Origin: an uncultured bacterium
GTDB taxonomy: Bacteria > Bacillota > Clostridia > Oscillospirales > Acutalibacteraceae
DNA: 60,481 bases
Direction: 5' to 3'
Assembly: GCA_905215055.1 (NCBI GenBank)
Contig: CAJMOH010000013.1
Span: 1-60,481 of the forward strand
In this document: positions 23,875 through 31,788 of the stretch, in pieces
Position numbering within the stretch: the first letter of the stretch is position 1
Layout: the number at the start of each line of letters is the position of its first letter
Position numbers and translations under genes: made by a program
The notes under the pieces: generated by a model
Told to the model about the DNA's origin: nothing
The model's input: the letters and a program-made list of their open reading frames with translations, nothing else
The model's database searches: none

Positions 23875-24813
23875 ATGGAAAATATCCTGCCTGCTGTCAA
23901 GGCAAACATTCAAAAGGTGCTGGTGGGGGAGGAAAAGGCCACCAGTCTGCTGCTTACCGCCCTGGTCGCCGGAGGCCATGTGCTTATCGAGGACGTACCC
24001 GGCATGGGCAAAACCGTGCTGGCCCGGTCCCTGGCGAAAAGCGTTGACGGCGCCTTTGGACGCATTCAGTTCACGCCGGACCTGCTGCCCTCTGACGTGA
24101 CGGGTCTGAACTTTTTCGACAACAAAACCGGGGAGTTTCAGTTTTCTCCCGGTCCGGTGTTCTGCAACATTCTGCTGGCGGACGAGATCAACCGGGCCAC
24201 GCCCCGGACCCAGTCTGCCCTGCTGGAGTGCATGGCCGAGGGCCAGGTCACCGTGGACGGGGAAACCCGAAAGCTGGCCCCGCCTTTTTTCGTCATCGCC
24301 ACCCAGAACCCGGTGGAAACTCTGGGAACCTATCCTCTGCCAGAGGCCCAGCTGGACCGGTTTTTGATGCGGATCTCTATGGACATGCCCACCAAGGACC
24401 AGGAGCGCCAGATTCTGGACCGCTTTAAGGACAGCGAACCCCTGGAGGACCTGGCTCCCGTCTGCGGCAAGGAGCAGCTGGTCCAGCTGCAGGCCGCGGC
24501 CCGAAAGCTGTACATCCACCCGGTTTTGATGGATTACATCGTGGACCTGGCCCGCGCCTCCCGGGAGATGCGGGGGGTGGAGCTGGGGGTCAGTCCCCGG
24601 GGAACCCTGGCCCTGCTGCGGGCCTCCCAGGCCATGGCTCTGGTGGAGGGCCGGGAGTTTGTCACCCCCGAGGACGTGAAGGCGGTAGGCGTGCCGGTAA
24701 TCGCCCACCGGCTGGCGGTCAGCGGCATGGCGGGGTCCTCTCAGGCCCAGAGGGACGCGGCGGAGTCCCTGCTCCAGTCCGTTCCCCTGCCCACGGAAGA
24801 TTGGTCAAAGTGA
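23875..24813 (+). CDS. MoxR-family AAA+ ATPase
   Basis: A 312-residue AAA+ chaperone-like ATPase. Walker A is PGMGKT (42-47), Walker B LLADEINRATPRTQSALLE (near 102), sensor 1 FVIATQNPVE, and the arginine finger region PEAQLDRFLM. MoxR proteins are thought to help assemble or activate membrane or VWA-type partners. The next gene encodes a DUF58 protein (VWA-like fold) starting 1 nt after this stop, and the third a DUF4129 membrane protein, the common MoxR-DUF58-transglutaminase-type cluster. The ATG at 23875 follows GAGGAAAA; a longer frame starting at 23809 overlaps the promoter. Confidence 0.92.
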   Translation: MENILPAVKANIQKVLVGEEKATSLLLTALVAGGHVLIEDVPGMGKTVLARSLAKSVDGAFGRIQFTPDLLPSDVTGLNFFDNKTGEFQFSPGPVFCNILLADEINRATPRTQSALLECMAEGQVTVDGETRKLAPPFFVIATQNPVETLGTYPLPEAQLDRFLMRISMDMPTKDQERQILDRFKDSEPLEDLAPVCGKEQLVQLQAAARKLYIHPVLMDYIVDLARASREMRGVELGVSPRGTLALLRASQAMALVEGREFVTPEDVKAVGVPVIAHRLAVSGMAGSSQAQRDAAESLLQSVPLPTEDWSK

Positions 24814-24814
24814 T

Positions 24815-25912
24815 ATGGCGGCGCTGTTAATTGTATTGCTGCTGGCGGCTCTGTTTTTGCTCCAGGGACTTTTGTACAGCCGGCTGTGGGGCAAGGGTCT
24901 GGAGGTGAAAATCGCCTTTCGGGAGGAGTATGCCGTGGAGGACGACACCGCCGTCCTGACGGAAGTGGTGGTCAACGACAAGCTGCTGCCTCTTCCAGTG
25001 GTGGAGATCGACTTTCACATGGACAAGGGCCTGCGCTTTTCCGGAGAGGCCAACACCGCCGTCAGCGACCGGTCCTACCGCCGGGATGTGTTCGCCCTGG
25101 GACCCCGGCAGAAGATTACCCGCACCCTGGACTTCCAGTGCCGCCGCCGGGGATATTACCGCATCGACCAGGCCGGTCTGGATGTGCGGAACCTGTTGCT
25201 GACAAAAAAATATGTGAGCGCCTCGCCCCAGAACACGGATTTCTATGTGCTGCCCCGTCCGGTGCCCACCCAGCGGATTCAGATCCCCTTCTCCCAGATT
25301 ATGGGCAGCGCGGTGAGCCGCAAGCGGGTCTATGACGATCCCTTTGAGTTTTCCGGCCTGCGGGATTACACCCGGGGGGATCCGATGAAGTACATCAACT
25401 GGAAGGCCACGGCCAAAACCGGGGATCTGCTGGTGAATTTGCACGAGTCCACCTTGTCCCAGAAGGTGGCGGTGCTGCTGGACCTGGAGGGCCTGGGGGT
25501 GCAGCAGGCGGACGTGCTCAACGAGGAGGCCGCCCGGATTGCCTGCGCCCTGTGCGTCCGGCTGCTGGAGGCCGGGGTCCAGCTGGCGGTGTATTCCAAC
25601 GGCGTGGACGCTCTGACAGGAAAGCCTATGGCCTTGCCGGAGGTGTCCGGGGCGGGCAGCGCCCTGTCTCTGCGGAAGGCCTTTGCCTGCGCCCAGGCCG
25701 CCAACGGCCTGCGGCCCATTGAGGATTTCTTCCCGGGAGACGATGGGGACCTGCTGTGCGTGCTGGTTTCCCGCAGCCAGCGGGAGGAGCTGGCCCAGGC
25801 CTTCGCCCGGCGGGCGGGAAAGCGGGAGTGGATGCAGATTATCCCCTACCGGGACGAATACGACGAAATGCCTCAGTACGGCACCGTGCGGCGGCTGTAC
25901 TGGGAAACTTGA
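24815..25912 (+). CDS. DUF58 domain protein
   Basis: A 365-residue protein with one N-terminal hydrophobic helix (about 3-20) and a large probably cytoplasmic part. The DUF58 signature GLRDYTRGDPMKYINWKATAKTG lies at about 177-199, followed by a VWA-like Rossmann fold (VAVLLDLEG). The region before it (about 35-140) is a beta-sandwich. DUF58 proteins are the usual partners of MoxR ATPases; their biochemical role is not established. The start at 24815 lies one base after the moxR stop, indicating coupled translation. Confidence 0.9.
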   Translation: MAALLIVLLLAALFLLQGLLYSRLWGKGLEVKIAFREEYAVEDDTAVLTEVVVNDKLLPLPVVEIDFHMDKGLRFSGEANTAVSDRSYRRDVFALGPRQKITRTLDFQCRRRGYYRIDQAGLDVRNLLLTKKYVSASPQNTDFYVLPRPVPTQRIQIPFSQIMGSAVSRKRVYDDPFEFSGLRDYTRGDPMKYINWKATAKTGDLLVNLHESTLSQKVAVLLDLEGLGVQQADVLNEEAARIACALCVRLLEAGVQLAVYSNGVDALTGKPMALPEVSGAGSALSLRKAFACAQAANGLRPIEDFFPGDDGDLLCVLVSRSQREELAQAFARRAGKREWMQIIPYRDEYDEMPQYGTVRRLYWET

Positions 25913-25927
25913 AAGGGGGATCTTGCT

Positions 25928-27109
25928 GTGAGCTTTCTGAAAAGTCTGGGAAACTGGCGGCAGATTACCCTGCGGGCTATGGGATGGTTTCACATTGGCT
26001 GGGTGTACGCCCTGTACTACGCCGGAATTTACCAAGTTGTCCTGGGAGACCAGGAGCTTCCCTGGCGGCTGTGGTGGGGGCTTTTGTCGGTAATCCCTCT
26101 GGCCTTGGCGGATCTTGGCACAGAGGTTTTCCGCAGGCTTTGGCAGTATCTGCTGTGGAGCTTGGCTGTCTGCGGCCTGGCCTGGCTGCTTTTGGGTACG
26201 CCCCTTGCCGCCGTTCCCCTGGCGCTGGTCTGCTTCTTCCGGGGGAAAAATCAGCTCTCAGAGGAGCCGGTGGAATCTGTGCTGGACCGCCCCAGCATCC
26301 CCATTGTACTGGCGGCGGTGCCTCCCTTTTTTTACAGCGCCATTGGCGACGCGCCTCTGCTGCAAAAGCTCTCCCTGATTTGGGCGGCGCTGTACCTGCT
26401 GCTTTGGGCCGCCTGGCGGGGCTTGGCCAACATCCACGGCTATCTAAGCCTGAACCGGGATATGGCCGGAGTGCCGGTCAAGCGAATTGTGCGGACCACC
26501 GGCGTGGCGGTGCTGGCCATGGTGCTGTTGGCGGGAGGGCTGCTTCTGCCGGCCCTGGCCATGGGAACGGGCTATCTGCGGATCAACCCCAATCCTCAGC
26601 CTGGCCAGCGTCAGGTCCAGGTGGAAACCACTTCCAGCGATTTTATGGCCATGCCGGACTGGATGCAGCAGCTGGGGGAAAACGACGGCGGGTTCCAGGT
26701 GCCGGCCTTTGTCAGCTATTTCTTTATGGCGCTGGCGGGCGCCCTGGTGGTGGTGTGCCTGCTCTATGGCGTTTACTGGGTGATTCGCGGGCTGCGGGGC
26801 AGCTTTGTGGACCACCGGGACGTGGTGCAGAATCTTCGCCGGGACCCGGAGGATCAGGTGGAAGAGACCTTCGGGAAGCGGACAAGACGCCCTCGGATCT
26901 GGGACCGTTCCCCCAGCGCTCAGGTGCGCCGGAGGTACCGGCGGGCGGTGCTGCGGGCAGCAAAGGAGGAGCCGCCCCGGTGGGCGGCTCCCCAGGAGAT
27001 TGAGCGAGAGGCCGGTCTGGAGGATCCCCTGCTTCACCAGCTCTATGAAAAGGCCCGTTACAGCCAGGAGGGCTGCACGGCCCAGGAGAGCCGAAGCCTC
27101 AAGCGGTGA
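25928..27109 (+). CDS. DUF4129-containing membrane protein, TgpA-like without transglutaminase core
   Basis: A 393-residue membrane protein starting at GTG 25928 behind AAAGGGGG. About seven or eight hydrophobic segments occupy 15-285. A final cytoplasmic part (about 330-385) reads VRRRYRRAVLRAAKEE and then TP/AP-E..., LLHQLYEKARYSQE, the DUF4129 pattern found at the end of TgpA-type transglutaminases. The loop between the last two helices is only about 50 residues and has no Cys-His-Asp transglutaminase core. It forms the third gene of the moxR-DUF58 cluster, where a transglutaminase usually sits. A separate transglutaminase-like protein is encoded at 39900, with no evidence of a link. Confidence 0.78.
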   Translation: MSFLKSLGNWRQITLRAMGWFHIGWVYALYYAGIYQVVLGDQELPWRLWWGLLSVIPLALADLGTEVFRRLWQYLLWSLAVCGLAWLLLGTPLAAVPLALVCFFRGKNQLSEEPVESVLDRPSIPIVLAAVPPFFYSAIGDAPLLQKLSLIWAALYLLLWAAWRGLANIHGYLSLNRDMAGVPVKRIVRTTGVAVLAMVLLAGGLLLPALAMGTGYLRINPNPQPGQRQVQVETTSSDFMAMPDWMQQLGENDGGFQVPAFVSYFFMALAGALVVVCLLYGVYWVIRGLRGSFVDHRDVVQNLRRDPEDQVEETFGKRTRRPRIWDRSPSAQVRRRYRRAVLRAAKEEPPRWAAPQEIEREAGLEDPLLHQLYEKARYSQEGCTAQESRSLKR

Positions 27110-27111
27110 GC

Positions 27112-27300
27112 TTACTGCTTGGGCAGGGAGAAATTTCCCTGCCGGGCCTTGAGCAGAACCATACGGTGCAGGTCCTGGGCGGTGTGGATGAGGGCGCCGT
27201 GCTGGTGCAGCTCCAGCTGCATGTCCACCGGAAGAGAGAGGAAATATCCCCGGGTGCTGGAGCTGCCGTCCAGCAGAGCGTTGAGATCCGTGTAAAGCAA
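27112..27300 (-). CDS. Small conserved-looking protein of unknown function
   Basis: A 62-residue soluble protein starting at TTG 27300 with an excellent ribosome binding site, GGGAGGTG, seven bases upstream. It ends 2 nt from the convergent DUF4129 gene. The sequence has a Ser-rich turn (DGSSSTRGYFLSLP), then a helix-forming VDMQLELHQHGALIHTAQDLHRMVLL. This LP..hQ..L......I.t..eL layout resembles small proteins I associate with Oscillospiraceae genomes, but no function is known to me. No clear promoter lies between it and the terminator behind the upstream suhB gene, so it may depend on read-through. Confidence 0.65.
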   Translation of the reverse strand: MLYTDLNALLDGSSSTRGYFLSLPVDMQLELHQHGALIHTAQDLHRMVLLKARQGNFSLPKQ

Positions 27301-27355
27301 GCCGATTCACCTCCCAGGGCGGCGGGCCGCGGAGACGGCGTTTTTTCAAAAAGAG

Positions 27356-27399
27356 AGGCCAGCCCTTGGCTTCAGTGTTTCCAAGGGCTGGCCTTTTTA
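27356..27399. terminator. Bidirectional-looking terminator after the inositol phosphatase
   Basis: A perfect 14-bp stem AGGCCAGCCCTTGG/CCAAGGGCTGGCCT (27356-27369, 27381-27394) with TTTTAT on the plus strand and CTCTTTTT on the minus strand. Confidence 0.88.
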
Positions 27400-27416
27400 T
27401 GGGCTTTTGATGGCGC

Positions 27417-28214
27417 TTACAGATATTTCCCGGCAAGCTGCTCCAGCAGGGGATAGAGGGTTTTGGTTCCCGCCAGAATGGCCTGCTTCTGGTCGTAGCG
27501 GAAGGGCTGGCCCGGCAGGGTGCCAATCACCGCTCCCGCCTCCTGGAGAATGACAGCGCCCGCGGCGTAATCCCAGGGGGACAGGCACAGCTCGAAAAAG
27601 CCGTCGCAGCGGCCCGCGGCTACCCGGCACAGGTCCACGGCGGCGGAACCGCTCCGGCGCAGGTCTCCGCACCGCAAAAACAGCTCCTTCGCCATGGAGA
27701 AGGTGGCGTCCACCATGTGCCGCTCCTCCGGCCGGCCCCGGTAATAAGGGGCAGTGCCAAAAACGATCAGAGCGCTTTCCGCGGGGGTCTCCTGGGTGTG
27801 AATGGGCTGGCCGTTGCAAAAGGCGCCCCCGCCCTTTACAGCGGAGAACAGCTCTCCGGCAAAGGGGTCCAGCACCAGGCCCATCATGGGCTGGCCATCC
27901 TTGACAAGCCCCACGGAAATGGAGGATGGCCGGTAGCCCCGAATGAAATTGGAGGTGCCGTCAATGGGGTCGATGACCCAGTTCCAGCCGGGGGCCATGG
28001 TGTTTTCCTCTTGCTCCTCGGCGAAAAAGTGGGCCTCCGGCAGCAGGGGGGAAAGCTGCTGAATCAAAAATTTCTGAGAGGCCATGTCCGCCTCGGTGAC
28101 AAAATTGGCGTGGCCCTCCTTGGTGTAAACCTGGGGGCGGGGGATGGATTGAATCAATTCCCCCGCCTGCCGGACGCTGTCCGCCGCCTGCCTCGCAAGC
28201 TGTTCCAGTTCCAT
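27417..28214 (-). CDS. suhB: Inositol monophosphatase family protein
   Basis: A 265-residue Mg2+-dependent phosphatase of the IMPase/FBPase superfamily. The metal site is formed by EEQEENT, DPIDGTSNF (near 82-90) and SPWDYAAGAVILQEAG (near 210-225). Family members remove phosphate from inositol-1-phosphate or related sugar phosphates, and some act as PAP phosphatases or bind RNA (SuhB), so the substrate here is not fixed. The ATG at 28214 follows GGAAGG. It has its own promoter and a strong terminator. Confidence 0.88.
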   Translation of the reverse strand: MELEQLARQAADSVRQAGELIQSIPRPQVYTKEGHANFVTEADMASQKFLIQQLSPLLPEAHFFAEEQEENTMAPGWNWVIDPIDGTSNFIRGYRPSSISVGLVKDGQPMMGLVLDPFAGELFSAVKGGGAFCNGQPIHTQETPAESALIVFGTAPYYRGRPEERHMVDATFSMAKELFLRCGDLRRSGSAAVDLCRVAAGRCDGFFELCLSPWDYAAGAVILQEAGAVIGTLPGQPFRYDQKQAILAGTKTLYPLLEQLAGKYL

Positions 28215-28249
28215 AGGGATCCTTCCTTTCCAGGGTATTTGGCCCCGTT

Positions 28250-28278
28250 ATTATAGCATGGGCAGTCAGGTTCCGCAA
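28250..28278 (-). promoter_or_regulatory. Promoter of the inositol monophosphatase gene
   Basis: On the minus strand TTGCGG (28273-28278), 17 bp, TATAAT (28250-28255), 36 bp ahead of the start. Confidence 0.65.
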
Positions 28279-28360
28279 CCGTTCCCCTTGGTGGCAGCCT
28301 TTTGAGAGATGTTTAACGAAATCCTCAGATCCTGTTCAAATAGAATTCAAAAAAGCCGGG

Positions 28361-28480
28361 TATACTACTCACAGCAGAAGAGAAGAGGCGCCAAGCTGAT
28401 TTCTTCCCTCTCTTGCTTTTTCATAGATTTTACCTCCCTCTCATCCCGCCCGGACAAGCTCTGGGCGGGTTTCCTTTTGC
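28361..28480 (+). ncRNA. Candidate small RNA between suhB and the lipoprotein gene
   Basis: Within the 370-bp gap 28215-28584 a TATACT (28361-28366) is followed about 80 bp later by a terminator, CCCGCCC (28445-28451) with GGGCGGG (28463-28469) and TTTCCTTTT, before the separate promoter of the next gene. No convincing ORF with a ribosome binding site lies between, although AAGAGA (28379-28384) can pair with TCTCTT near 28409-28414. A transcript of about 105 nt is inferred. The -35 region is weak, so confidence is low. Confidence 0.35.
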
Positions 28481-28516
28481 CAGAAAAGCGACTTTTGTAA
28501 AAAAAGCATAAAACTC

Positions 28517-28545
28517 TTTACGCGCCGCCTCAAATAGAGTATACT
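28517..28545 (+). promoter_or_regulatory. Promoter of the lipoprotein gene
   Basis: TTTACG (28517-28522), 17 bp, TATACT (28540-28545), 40 bp before the GTG start. Confidence 0.7.
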
Positions 28546-28584
28546 ATTCTTGAAAGAACAGATCTTTGAAAGGGAGGCGCTATC

Positions 28585-29436
28585 GTGAAATTGTGGAAAA
28601 GCCTGCTTGCTCTGACCATAGCCGGGGGCCTGCTGTTGGGCGCGGCGGCCTGCGGTCCGGCGGAACCAGACGGAAGCAGCCCTTCAGAGAGCGGCTCCCC
28701 TGCGGAAACGGAATCCTCCGCCGGGGAGGAAGGCGCCCAGACAGCCCAGGAAAGCTCTGCCCAAGAGGACGGCGCCGGGGAGGAGACCACCGGCGTCACC
28801 GCGGAGAGCGCCCCTGTCACCCTGGGGGAGCTGATGGAGCGTTCCGACCTGGTGGTGCAGGGGACGGTGACGGGAGCCGACCTGCTCACCCTGGAAAACG
28901 AAGGGGGAAATCAACTGTCCTTTCGAGAGTATCATGTCCAGGTGGAAAAGGTCCTTCGCGGCAGCGGGGAGGAGGGCCAAGAGGTGGCCGTCCGCTGCCT
29001 GGGCGGCGAAGAGGACCAGCCTCCTTTGGAGGGAATTCCCATTTTGGAGCGGGACGGGGAATATGTGCTGTTTTTGGACGATGTGTCGGGCTGCTGCGTC
29101 TTCCAGCCCGAGGACAGTGGGTGCTGTCAGTTCCAGAACGGCGACCAGGGCGTTTATGCCGTGGACCCAGAGGATCCGGAACGCTTTGTGTCGGTCAGCG
29201 GCCGGCTTCGGGATCAGGAGGACCGGATTTTCACCATAGGCCAGCTGGAGGAGAAGCTGGCCTTGGTAAACCAGGAGACGCCCCCCGACCCCATGAGGGA
29301 GGTCAATGAATTGCGGGCCAGGCTGGAAACCGGCCTAAAGGACCAGAAGCTGTCTCAGGAGGAATATGACCGGCAGCTGGAGGACCTGGAAACTCCGGAC
29401 TATGGGCCGGTATTGGAGCGGAAAACGCTGTGGTGA
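28585..29436 (+). CDS. Putative lipoprotein of unknown function
   Basis: A 283-residue secreted protein with GTG start at 28585 after GGGAGG. Residues 1-22 are a signal sequence ending LLLGAAAC, a slightly atypical lipobox, so Cys22 or Cys23 should carry the lipid. A disordered Ser/Glu/Gly-rich linker runs to about 68. The globular part begins TLGELMERSDLVVQGTV and contains EYHVQVEKVLRG and DGEYVLFLDD, a beta-rich pattern seen in several uncharacterised Firmicutes lipoproteins. Two CC pairs (GCCVF, GCCQF) are notable in a secreted protein and could form disulfides or bind metal. The C-terminal 50 residues are helical and charged. No functional assignment. Confidence 0.78.
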   Translation: MKLWKSLLALTIAGGLLLGAAACGPAEPDGSSPSESGSPAETESSAGEEGAQTAQESSAQEDGAGEETTGVTAESAPVTLGELMERSDLVVQGTVTGADLLTLENEGGNQLSFREYHVQVEKVLRGSGEEGQEVAVRCLGGEEDQPPLEGIPILERDGEYVLFLDDVSGCCVFQPEDSGCCQFQNGDQGVYAVDPEDPERFVSVSGRLRDQEDRIFTIGQLEEKLALVNQETPPDPMREVNELRARLETGLKDQKLSQEEYDRQLEDLETPDYGPVLERKTLW

Positions 29437-29452
29437 GCGTTTTTAAAAAGAG

Positions 29453-29484
29453 AGGGGCGCCGCCAAAAGCTGCGCCCCTTTTGG
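29453..29484. terminator. Terminator between convergent genes
   Basis: AGGGGCGC (29453-29460) pairs with GCGCCCCT (29472-29479); TTTT on the plus side, CTCTTTTT on the minus side. Confidence 0.8.
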
Positions 29485-29485
29485 G

Positions 29486-29764
29486 CTATTTTCCATGCCT
29501 TCTCTTATAATTTGTCCACAGCGCCCAGACGGCCAGAAGTATCACCGCGGCGAAGAGAATGCCGCAGGCCAAAAAGTACAGCGGCGTCCAGGGGGTGGAG
29601 GTGTCCCAGCTGCCGAAGAGAACGTTTCCCACCGCCCGCACCGGCCACAGCACCGCCGAGGACAGAGCCGACAGAATATCCAGAAACGCCCGGCCCAGAG
29701 CGCCCGCCACCTGAAAGAAGGCGCTGGCAAGGCTGCCGATCAGGTCGAAAATGGCAGAGATCAT
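29486..29764 (-). CDS. Small membrane protein downstream of the BceB-type permease
   Basis: A 92-residue protein. The first 50 residues form a long amphipathic or hydrophobic helix (ISAIFDLIGSLASAFFQVAGALGRAFLDILSALSSAV), and a true transmembrane helix spans about 62-84 (LYFLACGILFAAVILLAVWAL) before a basic end, NYKRRHGK. It starts 32 nt after the permease stop with a GGGGG ribosome binding site, so it is likely the third gene of that operon. The N-terminal part resembles a pore-forming or membrane-surface helix. Function unknown; it may be an accessory subunit of the transporter. Confidence 0.7.
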   Translation of the reverse strand: MISAIFDLIGSLASAFFQVAGALGRAFLDILSALSSAVLWPVRAVGNVLFGSWDTSTPWTPLYFLACGILFAAVILLAVWALWTNYKRRHGK

Positions 29765-29796
29765 GACAATTCCCCCTTCTGTAAAATACCGTGAAA

Positions 29797-31788
29797 TCAG
29801 TCAGCGGCAGTTTCCACAATGTTGTAGTAGGTTCGGGCGGTAAAGGCGTAAATCGCCAGGTAGGCCGCGGCGAACACCCCCACGCAGCCCAGGGTGGAGC
29901 ATAGAATCAGCGGGAAGTTGTTCAGGCCCATCACCAGCAGAATCTTTTGCAGCATGGGGAAGGCAAAGGCCAGATGGAGCACGGCCGTCAGCAGGGGCAG
30001 GAAGAACACCAGCAGAATCTGGCTGTGAATACTCTGCTTGACCTCCCGGTGGCTCATGCCCACCTTCTGCATGATGGTAAAACGCCGGGCGTCGTCATAG
30101 CCCTCGCTGACTTGCTTGTAGTAGATAATCAGCGCCGTGCCCAGCAGGAACAGCACGCCCAGGAACAGCCCCAGGAAGAACAGACCGCCGTACAGGTTCA
30201 TAAAGTCTTGGCGGGAGGTGGCGCTGTCCTCGAATAGCAAGGCTGCGTACTCCACCCCAGGGCCGGAGAAGTCCACTGTACCCAGAGCTTCGCTCATGGC
30301 GGCAATGTCCGCGGGATCGCCCCCGGCCACGTCAAAGTCGTAGGAATAGACGGGGAAGGTGTCGCTGCCGCTGGGGGCCAGAATGTTTTCCACCACCGTT
30401 TCGTCCCGCACCACCAGGTAGTACATTTCATAAATCTGGGCCAGGGTGGAGGCCTCGGGCATGACGTAGTCCGAAGGGACAATCTCATAGGTTTTATCGT
30501 CGATGTTCAGGGTGTCCCCGCCGGGGAAGGTGTTTGCCGGGTCGAAGAGCAGTACCTGGTTTTCCGCCAAATCCACCTGTTGGCCGGAGAAGCGCTGGTA
30601 TTCCCTTTGCGTGAAGATGTTCACCACGGCGTAAGCCTCCGAAGGGACTTCCTGGGTGTGGAGGGTGTTGCCCACCCTGGCGGTGGTGATGTTCCAGCCC
30701 TCCCGGTCCACCACGTTTTCCAGGGTCAGGCCCAGCTCCTGGGACTTTTGGTTCACAGCGGAGCGCACCATGTCCTTGGCCTCCTGGTTGGCGTCATAGA
30801 CAGACACCAGCACGTTCCGGGGATAGCGCGCCCGCAGCAGGCCGTCCATACTGGTGTACAGGGAGAAGGTGGTGGACACCGTCACCAGCAGGGCGGTGAA
30901 CAGCACGCAGATGGAAGCCAGCCCCGCGGCGTTCTGCTTCATGCGGAACAACATTCCGGAGAGGGCGGTGAAGTGATTTGTCTTATAATAGAAGCGCTTG
31001 TTCTTTTTCAGCAGCTTCAGCATGGCCGTAATGCCGGTGATGAACAGCAGGTAGGTGCCAAGGATGACCAGAATCACCGCCACAAAGAAGAACACCAGCG
31101 CGGAGAGGGGATCTTGGATGGTGACAGCCATGTAGTAGCCCGCGCCCAGCAGCAGGGCACCCAGCACCGCCAGAAACCAGTGGGCCTTGGGCTCCCGCTC
31201 GCCGGTCTCGCCGCCGTGGAGCAGCTCAATGGGCTTGGAGAGCTTTACCTGCACCAGATTGTAGCACAGGGTCAGCAGAAAGATGACCCCAAACAACCCC
31301 AGGGTGCCGGTGACAGCGGACACAGGGACCACAAAGGCCACGGCCAGATTTGTCCCCAGCAGAAGGCCCAGCAGCCAGAACATGGCCCGGGAGAGCAAAA
31401 TGCCCAGTCCCAGTCCAAGGGCCAGCGAGCACACCGCCAGGAGCAGGGTCTCCCGGAAGAGAATGTGAGCAATGTGCCGCTTCTCCATGCCCAGAATGTT
31501 GTACAGGCCCAGCTCCTTTTTCCGGCGCTTGATGATGAAGCTGTTGGTGTAGAACAGGAACAGCACCGCGAACAGCCCGATGACAAACACCCCCAGGCCC
31601 ATCATGCTGGCCACGGTGGTGCCGCCGTAGAGTGCTTCCTCGTCAATGCCCCGGCCCAGCGCGCTGATGGTGTAAAACATGAGGATAATCCCGGTGCTGG
31701 ACAACAGATAGGGCAGGTACACCCGCCGGTTGCGGCCCAGGTTGGTAAAGGCCAGCTTCCAATAGAAGCCCATCCCGCGCTTACTCAT
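29797..31788 (-). CDS. BceB/VraG-type ABC transporter permease (FtsX fold)
   Basis: A 663-residue permease with about ten transmembrane helices: four or more in the first 300 residues, one near 285-310, then a large external domain of roughly 200 residues (about 312-515) before the last three helices. This layout, together with MGFYWKLAFTNLGRNRRVYLPYLL at the start and FtsX-like segments (RRKKELGLYNILGM, YYKQVSEGYDDARRFTIMQKVGMSHREVK), is typical of BceAB-type exporters that sense or remove peptide antibiotics such as bacitracin. The ATG at 31788 overlaps the ATPase gene by 8 nt. The two-component genes that normally accompany such transporters are absent from the window. Confidence 0.88.
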   Translation of the reverse strand: MSKRGMGFYWKLAFTNLGRNRRVYLPYLLSSTGIILMFYTISALGRGIDEEALYGGTTVASMMGLGVFVIGLFAVLFLFYTNSFIIKRRKKELGLYNILGMEKRHIAHILFRETLLLAVCSLALGLGLGILLSRAMFWLLGLLLGTNLAVAFVVPVSAVTGTLGLFGVIFLLTLCYNLVQVKLSKPIELLHGGETGEREPKAHWFLAVLGALLLGAGYYMAVTIQDPLSALVFFFVAVILVILGTYLLFITGITAMLKLLKKNKRFYYKTNHFTALSGMLFRMKQNAAGLASICVLFTALLVTVSTTFSLYTSMDGLLRARYPRNVLVSVYDANQEAKDMVRSAVNQKSQELGLTLENVVDREGWNITTARVGNTLHTQEVPSEAYAVVNIFTQREYQRFSGQQVDLAENQVLLFDPANTFPGGDTLNIDDKTYEIVPSDYVMPEASTLAQIYEMYYLVVRDETVVENILAPSGSDTFPVYSYDFDVAGGDPADIAAMSEALGTVDFSGPGVEYAALLFEDSATSRQDFMNLYGGLFFLGLFLGVLFLLGTALIIYYKQVSEGYDDARRFTIMQKVGMSHREVKQSIHSQILLVFFLPLLTAVLHLAFAFPMLQKILLVMGLNNFPLILCSTLGCVGVFAAAYLAIYAFTARTYYNIVETAAD

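Noticed and set aside
28309..28500. 63-codon plus-strand reading frame in the gap before the lipoprotein gene
   Set aside because: No ribosome binding site, unusual composition, and it runs through a terminator and a promoter.
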